A DNA stretch of 54,604 bases. Source: Algoriphagus sp. AK58 (GTDB lineage: Bacteria; Bacteroidota; Bacteroidia; Cytophagales; Cyclobacteriaceae). The notes under the pieces are model-generated. The model did no database searches. It saw only the letters and a program-made list of their open reading frames with translations, and was not told the DNA's origin. The stretch lies in contig NZ_QEIG01000024.1 in NCBI RefSeq assembly GCF_014324365.1, positions 1 to 54,604 of the forward strand, written 5' to 3'. Positions 25,928 through 33,385 of the stretch are shown here, piece by piece. The stretch's first letter is position 1. Every line of letters begins with the position of its first letter. Made by a program: the position numbers and the translations under genes.

Positions 25928-27571
25928 ATGGAGGCGAAAAGAAATCATACTGCCCAACCCTCCAAGGGTTCTGAACCCTTGGAGGGTTTCAACCGCCGGC
26001 GTATCGAAATCATGGATACCACGCTGAGGGATGGCGAACAGACCTCAGGGGTTTCCTTTTTGCCTTCGGAAAAGCTCCAGATTGCCAAATTACTTCTCGA
26101 GGAGCTGAAGGTGGACCGTATTGAGGTTGCCTCGGCCCGTGTATCCGAAGGAGAACTGGAAGGAGTTCAGAAAATCACTACCTGGGCAGCACAAAAAGGA
26201 TATCTCGACCGCGTGGAGGTATTGGGCTTTGTGGATACCCCGGTCTCAGTCAATTGGATCGTAGAGTCGGGTGCCAAAGTGCTTAACTTGCTGACCAAAG
26301 GTTCCCTGAACCATCTGGTTCATCAGCTCAAAAAAACGCCGAAACAACACTTCGCCGAAATTGCCCAAAGCATTGCCTATGCCCAGGAAAAGGGAATCGC
26401 AGTCAATGTGTACCTTGAAGACTGGTCCAATGGCATGCGTAATTCTCCGGAATACACACTCAGCCTGATCGAGTTTCTCACTCAGCAGCCCGTGAAGCGA
26501 ATCATGCTTCCAGACACTTTGGGATTGCTTTCTCCTGAAGAAGTAAAAACTTTCCTGACGCAGATCACGGAAAAATTTCAAGGAGTTCATTTCGATTTCC
26601 ATGCGCACAATGACTATGATCTATCCGTGGCCAATGTGCTGGAAGCCGTAAATCATGGTGCCGCGGGCATTCACACCACAGTCAACGGCTTGGGTGAGCG
26701 GGCAGGAAATGCGCCTTTGGAATCGGTTGTGGCGGTGATCAAGGATTTTACCGATTTGGAAATAGGGATTCAGGAACAGAAAATTTTCCGGGTTTCCAAG
26801 CTGGTAGAGCAGTTTTCCGGTCATCATATTCCTTCCAACAAGCCCGTTGTGGGCGAAAACGTCTTTACCCAAACTGCCGGAATTCACGCCGACGGGGATA
26901 ATAAAAAGAACCTGTATTTCAACGATTTGATGCCGGAGCGATTTGGGCGTCAGCGAAAATATGCCTTGGGCAAAACTTCCGGAAAGGCTAATATCCTTAA
27001 GAACTTGGAGGAATTGGGGATTTCTTTGGAAAAAGAAGAACTCACCCGTGTAACCCAGCGAATTATCGAATTAGGAGATAAAAAGGAGCGAGTCACCACA
27101 GAGGATTTGCCATACATCATTTCCGATGTGCTCCAAAATAACTCCATAGAAAAAACGATCAGCATCGAAGGCTATCACATGACCCATTCCAAAGGTTTGA
27201 AACCGACTGTACAACTTCGGATGAATATCCACGGGAAATTTTATGATGAAAGCGCCACGGGAGACGGGCAGTATGATTCTTTTATGCGAGCACTGAAAAA
27301 GATCTACAAATCACTCGGTCGGGAACTTCCCAAATTGACCGATTACCATGTGTCTATTCCTCCGGGAGGTAAAACCGACGCCTTTGTAGAGACGGTAATT
27401 ACTTGGGATTATGGCAAAATCTTCAAAACCAAAGGGCTTGACCCTGACCAAACCGTGGCGGCGATGATGGCCACTGAGAAAATGCTCAACATCATCGAAA
27501 ACATGACTTACCAACCAGAAAAAGAAGAATCCACCTATTATGGAAATGAATATCGCGTTATTGCCGGGTGA
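25928..27571 (+). CDS. cimA: (R)-citramalate synthase, Leptospira type
   Basis: CimA condenses pyruvate with acetyl-CoA to (R)-citramalate, the entry to a threonine-independent route to 2-oxobutyrate and isoleucine. The 547-residue protein differs from LeuA above and closely resembles the characterised Leptospira interrogans enzyme: RIEIMDTTLRDGEQTSGVSF, VDRIEVASARVSEGELEGVQKI, LGFVDTP, GAKVLNLLTKGSL, NVYLEDWSNGMRNSP, FHAHNDYDLSVANVLEAV, NGLGERAGN, FTQTAGIHADGD, and a C-terminal regulatory domain ending SIPPGGKTDAFVETVITW and DPDQTVAAMMATEKMLN. The leucines lining the pyruvate pocket in that enzyme fall in conserved blocks here. I use the ATG at 25928; the frame extends to an ATG inside leuD (25898). 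Its first 20 codons include a large palindrome. The end overlaps leuB by 32 bp. Confidence 0.87.
   Translation: MEAKRNHTAQPSKGSEPLEGFNRRRIEIMDTTLRDGEQTSGVSFLPSEKLQIAKLLLEELKVDRIEVASARVSEGELEGVQKITTWAAQKGYLDRVEVLGFVDTPVSVNWIVESGAKVLNLLTKGSLNHLVHQLKKTPKQHFAEIAQSIAYAQEKGIAVNVYLEDWSNGMRNSPEYTLSLIEFLTQQPVKRIMLPDTLGLLSPEEVKTFLTQITEKFQGVHFDFHAHNDYDLSVANVLEAVNHGAAGIHTTVNGLGERAGNAPLESVVAVIKDFTDLEIGIQEQKIFRVSKLVEQFSGHHIPSNKPVVGENVFTQTAGIHADGDNKKNLYFNDLMPERFGRQRKYALGKTSGKANILKNLEELGISLEKEELTRVTQRIIELGDKKERVTTEDLPYIISDVLQNNSIEKTISIEGYHMTHSKGLKPTVQLRMNIHGKFYDESATGDGQYDSFMRALKKIYKSLGRELPKLTDYHVSIPPGGKTDAFVETVITWDYGKIFKTKGLDPDQTVAAMMATEKMLNIIENMTYQPEKEESTYYGNEYRVIAG
25956..25988. repeat. 33-bp perfect palindrome inside the 5' end of cimA
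   Basis: The 16-base arms AACCCTCCAAGGGTTC (25956-25971) and its exact complement (25973-25988) flank a single T. It encodes the residues around PSKGSEPLEGF, upstream of the conserved synthase domain. This looks like a REP-like intergenic palindrome absorbed into the coding frame; in mRNA it would form a very stable hairpin about 28 nt after the start codon. Confidence 0.85.
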
Positions 27572-28607
27572 CGGCATAGGTCCTGAGGTCATCGCCCAGG
27601 CGGTCAAAGTAGTGAAAGCTGTAGGACAAAAGTTTGGTCATACGATTACTTTCAAAGAAGGACTAGTCGGCGCCTGTGCCATCGATGCCACGGGAGATCC
27701 CTACCCGGATGCTACCCATGAGATTTGCGCAGGGTCGGATGCGGTCCTTTTTGGAGCGATAGGTGACCCGAAATATGACAATGACCCAAAAGCCAAAGTC
27801 CGACCGGAGCAAGGTTTGCTCAGAATGAGACAAAAATTGGGTCTTTTCGCCAATGTTCGTCCGACCTTTACTTTTCCCTCTCTGGTGCATAAGTCCCCAT
27901 TGAAGCTCGACCGTGTGGATGGCGTGGATTTGGTGTTTTTTAGAGAGTTGACCGGAGGAGTGTATTTTGGGGAACCCAGAGGCCGAAATGAGCAGGGTAC
28001 CAAAGCCTTCGATACCAATGTCTATAGCAAGGAAGAGATCGTCCGCTTGGCGAGAATGGGCTTTGAAGCTGCGCAAAAAAGAAGAAAACTCCTGACTTGT
28101 GTGGATAAGGCCAACGTGATGGCTACATCCAGACTATGGAGAGAAACTGTGCAGGAATTGGCGCCGGAATATCCTGATGTCAAAGTGGAATATGAATTTG
28201 TGGATGCAGTTGCGATGCGACTGATCCAATGGCCAAAGGCATACGATGTCCTCATTACCGAAAACCTGTTTGGAGATATCTTGACAGATGAAGCCTCCGT
28301 GATTTCAGGATCTATGGGCTTAATGCCTTCCGCATCCTTGGGTTCCAAAGTGAAGCTCTTCGAACCCATCCACGGTTCCTATCCTCAGGCAGCAGGAAAA
28401 GACATCGCCAATCCGCTTGGAACGGTTCTTTCGGCTTCCATGATGTTTGATTATGCCTTTGGATTGGCTGAGGAAGCCAAATTGATCAGTGATGTGGTTA
28501 ATCTTTCATTGGCAGAAGGAGTGGTGACAGAAGATATCGCAGAAGGCGGCAAAGCTTACAAGACTTCTGAGGTGGGAGACTGGCTGGCAGCGAAGATTTT
28601 GGGATAA
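27540..28607 (+). CDS. leuB: 3-isopropylmalate dehydrogenase
   Basis: LeuB oxidatively decarboxylates 3-isopropylmalate with NAD to 2-oxoisocaproate; related activity on erythro-3-methylmalate gives 2-oxobutyrate in the citramalate route. The 355-residue protein has the isocitrate/isopropylmalate dehydrogenase blocks: ALLPGDGIGPEV at 6-17, RPEQGLLRMRQKLGLFANVRP near 90, LTGGVYFGEPRG near 138, DKANVMATSRLWRE near 190, ENLFGDILTDEASVISGSMG near 240, and FEPIHGSYPQAAGKDIANPLGT near 280. The ATG at 27540 overlaps the end of cimA; a second ATG two codons later is equally possible. Last gene of the operon, followed by a terminator. Confidence 0.97.
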   Translation: MEMNIALLPGDGIGPEVIAQAVKVVKAVGQKFGHTITFKEGLVGACAIDATGDPYPDATHEICAGSDAVLFGAIGDPKYDNDPKAKVRPEQGLLRMRQKLGLFANVRPTFTFPSLVHKSPLKLDRVDGVDLVFFRELTGGVYFGEPRGRNEQGTKAFDTNVYSKEEIVRLARMGFEAAQKRRKLLTCVDKANVMATSRLWRETVQELAPEYPDVKVEYEFVDAVAMRLIQWPKAYDVLITENLFGDILTDEASVISGSMGLMPSASLGSKVKLFEPIHGSYPQAAGKDIANPLGTVLSASMMFDYAFGLAEEAKLISDVVNLSLAEGVVTEDIAEGGKAYKTSEVGDWLAAKILG

Positions 28608-28627
28608 TATTTCCTGTTATAAAAATG

Positions 28628-28657
28628 AAACCACCTCAGGAATGGGGTGGTTTTTTT
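28628..28657 (+). terminator. Terminator of the ilv-leu operon
   Basis: AAACCACCTC (28628-28637) pairs with GGGGTGGTTT (28644-28653), one G:U pair, loop AGGAAT, followed by T to 28657. It lies 21 bp after leuB. Confidence 0.85.
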
Positions 28658-28845
28658 ATTGATTTGATGATCGTTTCAATTTGCATTAATCGATCATTAG
28701 AATATCTCGTTCGCTTAGCTTTCTTTATTAAATAGTAGACATAGATTCCAATTATCAAGCAAAAAATTATATAAAAAAATAAACCACCTGTGGAACACCT
28801 TCAACATGATGAGGACGAGATGCCCAGCTTTTGCTGGGATTTAAG

Positions 28846-29088
28846 TTACTTATTAGGATCATTCTCCTTTTGTATAAATCCTTTTATAGACAAATCCTCA
28901 TCGATCAGTGGCCAATGAATTCCATAGCCTGAAGGAGAAATTTTGTATGAAGCTCTTTCTACGTCAGATGCTAAAAGAAGCTTGGAAGAAACTTCCTTTA
29001 AATTTACTTCTAACTCCCTGTCATCCAGTATAATAATCATTTTGTCTTCTTCAAACTTTATTTCGGAAATTTGATGCAAATCCACCAT
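28846..29088 (-). CDS. DUF2442 protein, likely partner of the DUF4160 protein
   Basis: The 80-residue protein (LHQISEIKFEEDKMIIILDDRELEVNLKEVSSKLLLASDVERASYKISPSGYGIHWPLIDEDLSIKGFIQ) fits the DUF2442 family: a small fold ending in the conserved 'GxGIHWPxxDEDLSIxGLL' segment. DUF2442 and DUF4160 genes are commonly adjacent and have been suggested to form toxin-antitoxin-like pairs; activity here is not established. It lies 5 bp downstream of the DUF4160 gene. A small hairpin, CCCAGC/GCTGGG (28823-28838), follows its stop. Confidence 0.8.
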   Translation of the reverse strand: MVDLHQISEIKFEEDKMIIILDDRELEVNLKEVSSKLLLASDVERASYKISPSGYGIHWPLIDEDLSIKGFIQKENDPNK

Positions 29089-29093
29089 ATTTT

Positions 29094-29342
29094 TCAGCTT
29101 TTAAAGTATTCTTTCCAGGATTGAACGATTAAATCGAAGTTTTGGAAGATGATTTTTCTAATTTCTTTTCTGGCCTTTGGTGTCAAATTATAACCAAAAT
29201 CCTCACTAATATCCATAATTTCTTCATCAATCCAGAACTTACATTCCATATCACCTTTTTCTGCGTGAATATGGATTGGCTCATTTCCCTCATTTGAATA
29301 GAAGAAAAGTCTCCAGCCGAGGATGTAAAGTATGGTAGGCAT
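29094..29342 (-). CDS. DUF4160 protein
   Basis: The 82-residue protein, MPTILYILGWRLFFYSNEGNEPIHIHAEKG..., carries the DUF4160 signature: the GWRxxFYSNE strand and the EPxHIHxxKG histidine pair at about residues 21-27, then acidic strands and the C-terminal helix IRKIIFQNFDLIVQSWKEYF. The frame extends 39 codons upstream, but homology and the context fix the ATG at 29342, which overlaps the upstream gene's stop by one base (TGATG). The likely cotranslation with a secreted protein gene is odd for a toxin-antitoxin-like pair and suggests insertion directly behind that gene. Confidence 0.78.
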   Translation of the reverse strand: MPTILYILGWRLFFYSNEGNEPIHIHAEKGDMECKFWIDEEIMDISEDFGYNLTPKARKEIRKIIFQNFDLIVQSWKEYFKS

Positions 29343-29914
29343 CAATCCCTCGCCGGATTGATCATGATATGCGCCCGATGTGTACCCGGATCCATAATCC
29401 AAGGTAAACCGGGACCGGCTGGTTTCAGTGGCAATCCGGTGCTTTCGGCCGTGGCCCATGGGATATAGACGACCGAGCGGGTGTAGGTGTTTTTGGCTTC
29501 ACCGGTAGTCCAGTTGACATCGGTCTCCTCAGCAGTCAAGGCATTGAGCAAGCTTCCCTGATCGGGGAGTTTGAGTTTGCCAGCTTTGGATTCCGCTTCC
29601 CGAATCTTGAAAATCTCATCCGCAGTTTTCCCTTCTTTACGAAGCGCCCAACCTCGCTCCATAAAGGGCTGTGCGCTGCTATGGTAGCAGGAAACCGAAA
29701 GACCTTCCCGATTGGGGTCATCTCCCAAGCATACTGTCTGATTAGTTCCTTTTCGAAGCAAGGTGCCGTCAAAAGCATACACTGTGGCACTGGCCCGCTG
29801 ATCTTCCGGAGCTGCCAGGACAGCCAGTTTGATTTGGATTTCTTTACTTGAGGTGGTTTGAGTAAAAGCTGAAAAACCGATAAAAAGGAGCAGGAGGCTG
29901 ATAAATGTTTTCAT
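29342..29914 (-). CDS. Conserved secreted protein of unknown function
   Basis: The 190-residue protein has a signal peptide (KTFISLLLLFIGFSAFTQ, cleavage near 19). The mature part has DGTLLRKGTNQTVCLGDDPNREGLSVSCYHSSAQPFMERGWALR, with two cysteines that could form a disulfide, and ends PWIMDPGTHRAHIMINPARD. I recognise the pattern as a Bacteroidota family without assigned function; the 'DPGTHRAHIM' end is the strongest signature. Likely periplasmic. Divergent from truA, sharing an upstream region of about 80 bp. Confidence 0.7.
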   Translation of the reverse strand: MKTFISLLLLFIGFSAFTQTTSSKEIQIKLAVLAAPEDQRASATVYAFDGTLLRKGTNQTVCLGDDPNREGLSVSCYHSSAQPFMERGWALRKEGKTADEIFKIREAESKAGKLKLPDQGSLLNALTAEETDVNWTTGEAKNTYTRSVVYIPWATAESTGLPLKPAGPGLPWIMDPGTHRAHIMINPARD

Positions 29915-29920
29915 AGCGCG

Positions 29921-29928
29921 TATTTTTG
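29921..29928 (+). promoter_or_regulatory. Candidate -7 promoter element of truA
   Basis: TATTTTTG matches TAnnTTTG; transcription from about 29935 would give a 60-nt leader to the ATG at 29998. No clear -33 element. Confidence 0.35.
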
Positions 29929-29997
29929 GGTTTGTTCCAAGTTACCCAAGATCAGGGGGAAATAAAATTCTCCACCCAAATCATCTCATTATCTCAA

Positions 29998-30774
29998 ATG
30001 CTTTCTCGTCCTTTATCCTACCTTTTTTCCATTTCGTACTACGGTGCCCGATTCAAGGGGTGGACCAAGCAGAAAGGGCAGCCTACAGTGGAGGGGAAAT
30101 TGGAGCGGGTTTTCCGCTTTGTGTTGGGTCATGAGGATTTCCGCTTGATCGGATCGAGTCGGACCGATTCAGGAGTGAGTTGTCGGCAGGGTTTTGTTCA
30201 GATTTTCCTTCGGGAAGAGGTGGACTTTGAATCGATCTTGGAAGCCTTAAACCTGAATTTGAATGGAGAAATCCGACTCAATTCAGTTCGGCCAATTCCC
30301 AGAGACTTCAATCTGATCAACTCGGTCAAACAGAAAACGTATCGTTACTTTTTCTCAGATTCTGAATCTTTTCATCCATTTGCATCGGCTTTTTTGACTT
30401 CGGTTTCCCAGATCAATTCGTTGGAACAAATGAAGGAAAATGCTTTGATTTTTGTGGGAAGGCATGATTTCAGAGCTTTTTGCAGGATATCGGGCAATAA
30501 GACCGATTTCACCAGAGAAATCTTAGAAGCTAAATTCTTCGAGACCGAAGCCTTTTCTACTGAGTTTTCACCCGAAAAAACCTATTGCTTTGAAGTGACT
30601 GGAACGGGTTTTCTGTATCACCAAGTCCGAAAAATGGTCCATGCGATTTGGTACTTTTCCCCTGAACAAATCAAGGAAAGGCTGGAAAATCCCATCCACG
30701 AATGGGAGACGGTTCCTACTGCTTCCGCGAATGGTTTGGTGCTTTGGGAGACGGTATTGGATTTGGATAGTTAA
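29998..30774 (+). CDS. truA: tRNA pseudouridine synthase, TruA family
   Basis: TruA converts uridines 38-40 of the anticodon arm to pseudouridine. The 258-residue protein has the family opening YLFSISYYGARFKGWTKQKGQPTVEGKLE, the catalytic-Asp motif as SSRTDSGVSCRQ (usual GRTDAGVHA), KTYRYFF, GRHDFRAFCR and the C-terminal GTGFLYHQVRKMVHAIW. The altered SxVSCRQ after the catalytic Asp indicates a TruA subfamily, so tRNA position specificity may differ from the canonical enzyme. I start at the ATG at 29998; the open frame runs to a TTG at 29926, but that overlaps the promoter element and adds no homologous residues. Confidence 0.88.
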   Translation: MLSRPLSYLFSISYYGARFKGWTKQKGQPTVEGKLERVFRFVLGHEDFRLIGSSRTDSGVSCRQGFVQIFLREEVDFESILEALNLNLNGEIRLNSVRPIPRDFNLINSVKQKTYRYFFSDSESFHPFASAFLTSVSQINSLEQMKENALIFVGRHDFRAFCRISGNKTDFTREILEAKFFETEAFSTEFSPEKTYCFEVTGTGFLYHQVRKMVHAIWYFSPEQIKERLENPIHEWETVPTASANGLVLWETVLDLDS

Positions 30775-30821
30775 AGATTCAATTTAGGGGGATCATTTTC
30801 CCAAAATAACCTTCAGAATTT

Positions 30822-32360
30822 ATGCTTTCATGGATCAGAAAAAGCTTGTCTCCTGCTCTTATTTTTTTCTTTATTCTAGTCATCCAAACTAATGCCCAGC
30901 AAAAACCAAACATTGTGTTGATCTACCTCGACGACCTTGGCTATGGCGATGTCAGCGCCTATGGAGTAGGCACACTTCAAACTCCTAATATGGACCGCTT
31001 GGCTAATGGAGGGGTGAGATTTACCAATGGCTATGCTTCATCCGCAACCTGTACGCCCAGCCGTTATGCGCTGCTGACTGGCACTTATCCATGGAGAAAT
31101 CAAAATGCCAAAATTCTCCCCGGAACAGCCCCTTTGATCATCGATACGGCTCAGATGACTCTTCCAAAAATGCTAAAAGAACAGGGCTATGAAACTGCTG
31201 TGATCGGAAAGTGGCACTTGGGTTTGGGGACTGGTTTTGTGAATTGGAACCAGGAGATCGCTCCAAATCCGAATCATGTTGGATTTAACCATTCCCATAT
31301 TTTGGCAGCGACTCAGGATCGGGTTCCTACCGTGTATATCGAAAATGGGCATGTGGTCAATCTCGACCCTAATGATCCGATTCAGGTAGATTACGACAAA
31401 AATTTTGAAGGCGAGCCAACTGCCATCTCCAATCCAGAAATGCTTACCATGAAGTGGCATCATGGGCATAACAACAGCATCGTGAATGGTATCCCAAGAA
31501 TCGGATTTATGAAAGGAGGCAAAAGTGCCCTTTGGAGCGATGTGGACATGGCGGACCATTTTCTTGAAAAAGGAAAGACATATATCCAAGAAAAGTCAAA
31601 GTCAGACAAACCGTTTTTCCTGTTTTTCCCGATGCAGCAGCCACATGTACCACGTACGCCGCATCCGAGATTTGAAGGTAAATCAGGCATGGGACCTAGA
31701 GGGGATGCATTGTTGGAGGCAGATTGGGTGATCGGAGAGATACTGAAGACGCTGGAAGAAGAAGGGATTCTGGAAAATACGCTCATCTTTTTCTCCAGCG
31801 ACAATGGGCCTGTATTGAATGACGGGTACTATGACGATGCCGTGGAAAAATTGGGCGACCATACTCCTGCAGGGCCACTTCGGGGCGGAAAATATTCTCT
31901 GTTTGAAGCAGGTACTAAAGTACCTTTTGTGACGTATTGGAAAGGCAAAATCCAGCCAGGAGTATCGGATGCTTTGGTCACTCAGATTGATTTGCTGAGC
32001 TCTTTAGCAGCTTTGGTCGGGAGTTCTGTAACCGGACCCGATAGCGAAAACTTGCTGGATGCTTTCTTGGGGAAGAGTCAGAAAGGTCGGGAAACAGTGA
32101 TTTTGGAGGCAAGTACGAAAACAGCCCTTCGAGCAGGAGATTGGGCCATGATTCCACCCTACCCAGGTCCTGCAGTACAAAATCAAGTAAATATTGAGTT
32201 GGGCAATTCTTCCGAATATCAATTGTATAATCTGAAGGATGATCCGGGTCAACGGAATAATTTGGCAGCTTCCAATCCTGAAAAGCTGGAAGAAATGAAA
32301 AAAATCTATCTGGAGCTCAGAGGAAGTGGAAGTAAAATCGAGCAGCTGGAGTTGAAGTAA
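30822..32360 (+). CDS. Secreted sulfatase
   Basis: The 512-residue protein has a signal peptide (about 1-26, ending TNAQQ) and then the type I sulfatase core: PNIVLIYLDDLGYGD (metal Asp37, Asp38), TPNMDRLANGGVRFTNGYA, and the formylglycine motif C77-T-P-S-R followed by LLTGTYPWR. GKWHLGLG, HVPRTPHPRF, FFSSDNGPV and LRGGKYSLFEAGTKVPFVTYWKG complete the catalytic site. Cys77 needs oxidation to formylglycine by a separate maturase, not seen in the window. It is probably periplasmic or surface-exposed and desulfates a carbohydrate or aryl sulfate; the substrate is unknown. No SusC/SusD pair or glycoside hydrolase is adjacent. Confidence 0.92.
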   Translation: MLSWIRKSLSPALIFFFILVIQTNAQQKPNIVLIYLDDLGYGDVSAYGVGTLQTPNMDRLANGGVRFTNGYASSATCTPSRYALLTGTYPWRNQNAKILPGTAPLIIDTAQMTLPKMLKEQGYETAVIGKWHLGLGTGFVNWNQEIAPNPNHVGFNHSHILAATQDRVPTVYIENGHVVNLDPNDPIQVDYDKNFEGEPTAISNPEMLTMKWHHGHNNSIVNGIPRIGFMKGGKSALWSDVDMADHFLEKGKTYIQEKSKSDKPFFLFFPMQQPHVPRTPHPRFEGKSGMGPRGDALLEADWVIGEILKTLEEEGILENTLIFFSSDNGPVLNDGYYDDAVEKLGDHTPAGPLRGGKYSLFEAGTKVPFVTYWKGKIQPGVSDALVTQIDLLSSLAALVGSSVTGPDSENLLDAFLGKSQKGRETVILEASTKTALRAGDWAMIPPYPGPAVQNQVNIELGNSSEYQLYNLKDDPGQRNNLAASNPEKLEEMKKIYLELRGSGSKIEQLELK

Positions 32361-32369
32361 AAATGCAAA

Positions 32370-32402
32370 AGCCCGAGAGTTGAAGTTCTCGGGCTATTTT
32401 TT
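32370..32402 (+). terminator. Terminator behind the sulfatase
   Basis: AGCCCGAGA (32370-32378) pairs with TCTCGGGCT (32387-32395), 8-nt loop, followed by A and a run of six T. Confidence 0.85.
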
Positions 32403-32430
32403 CCTAAATGCACTGTTTTGGTTTTTTGCC

Positions 32431-32812
32431 CACGTGAGTTTCCTCACTCACGTGAAAAGGTTGTTTTTGGCCGACCTGCTTCTGGATAATCAGGACTTAG
32501 CCTAAGATTCCATTGGCTATTTATTACAGATCGTGCCTTCAGCACTCCAAATAACTTTGAAAATTCTTTCAAACCTAGGATTGAATTCTGAGCTTGTAAA
32601 AATTGTGCCGTTGGCACTTGATTGTCATCTATCGATACTTGCACTGAAGGTGCAAAATGTAAAAGCCCCAAATTGAATTTGGGGCTTTTACGTTCATAAC
32701 AAACAATTTAGCCCTGAAGGGGCGATCTGTAAAGTGATGAAGTTTAATGGGTTTTGATTATCAATAGGTTGATGTTTGTTGTGTGAAAAATGCTGCTTTC
32801 GGAAAAGCAGCA
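32431..32812. repeat. Island of short palindromes (REP-like)
   Basis: Six hairpins in about 380 non-coding bases: CACGTGAGT/ACTCACGTG (32431-32454); GTGC/GCAC (32533-32545); GTGCC/GGCAC (32605-32617); TTGCAC/GTGCAA (32639-32655); a perfect 15-bp-arm palindrome with AAAAGCCCC/GGGGCTTTT (32660-32690), which can act as a bidirectional terminator; GCCC/GGGC (32711-32723); and lastly TGCTGCTTT/AAAGCAGCA (32791-32812), the reverse complement of the repeat unit that brackets the gene at 39874. A 75-codon minus-strand frame here is not coding. Confidence 0.75.
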
Positions 32813-32824
32813 TAACTAAGTGCC

Positions 32825-33319
32825 TTAAAGATCAAGCTCCATCACCACATCGTCCATGACGTAGCCGTTTCCAATGTCGATGACCTCCTTGTAGATCTCC
32901 TGAAAACCCATTTTCAAGTAAAAATCAATGGCTTTTTGATTGTATTTATTGACATTAAGCAGAAGGCTTTTTTGATTGGCCTTTTTGGCTCGGTCGGCAA
33001 CTTCGAGGATCAAGGCTTTTCCAACACCTTTTCCCTGAGCTTCAGGCAAAAGGTAGATTTTATGCAGTTTCGCTTTTGGACCTTCGGAATAATTCAGTTC
33101 AAATCCTGCAAATCCAAGCTCTTTCCCGTTTTCTTCAGCTAACAAAAATGTATGCCCTTTTTCTAGTTGTGATTCCAGCATCCTGAGATCATACATCCAA
33201 TTGAGCATGTACTCGATTTGCTCCGGACTCAGGATATTGGCAAACGTGGATGGCCAAGTTCGATGAGCAATGGATTGAACTTTGTTGAGTTCTTCTTTGG
33301 CGAGCTGTCTGATTATCAT
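32825..33319 (-). CDS. GNAT-family N-acetyltransferase
   Basis: The 164-residue protein has the acetyl-CoA-binding motif A as KIYLLPEAQGKGVGKALILEVADRA (about 90-114, with Q/R-x-x-G-x-G/A as QGKGVG), preceded by ELGFAGFEL and followed by LLLNVNKYNQKAIDFYLKMGFQEI, the classical motif B. The N-terminus IIRQLAKEELNKVQSIAHRTW also fits. Substrate unknown; the length and pattern resemble spermidine/diamine or small-molecule acetyltransferases. The IS3 element begins 36 bp upstream of its start, so the native promoter may have been displaced. Confidence 0.85.
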   Translation of the reverse strand: MIIRQLAKEELNKVQSIAHRTWPSTFANILSPEQIEYMLNWMYDLRMLESQLEKGHTFLLAEENGKELGFAGFELNYSEGPKAKLHKIYLLPEAQGKGVGKALILEVADRAKKANQKSLLLNVNKYNQKAIDFYLKMGFQEIYKEVIDIGNGYVMDDVVMELDL

Positions 33320-33385
33320 GTACGATTTTTGATTTACGATTTACGAGCTGACTGTGCCTGAAAATGGTTGTCACCAATCTGTCAA

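Noticed and set aside
29343..29459. N-terminal 39-codon extension of the DUF4160 protein
   Set aside because: It is an out-of-frame reading of the secreted-protein gene; DUF4160 homology starts at MPTILY.
32444..32671. 75-codon minus-strand frame between the sulfatase and GNAT genes
   Set aside because: Consists of hairpin repeats; no signal, family or start context.
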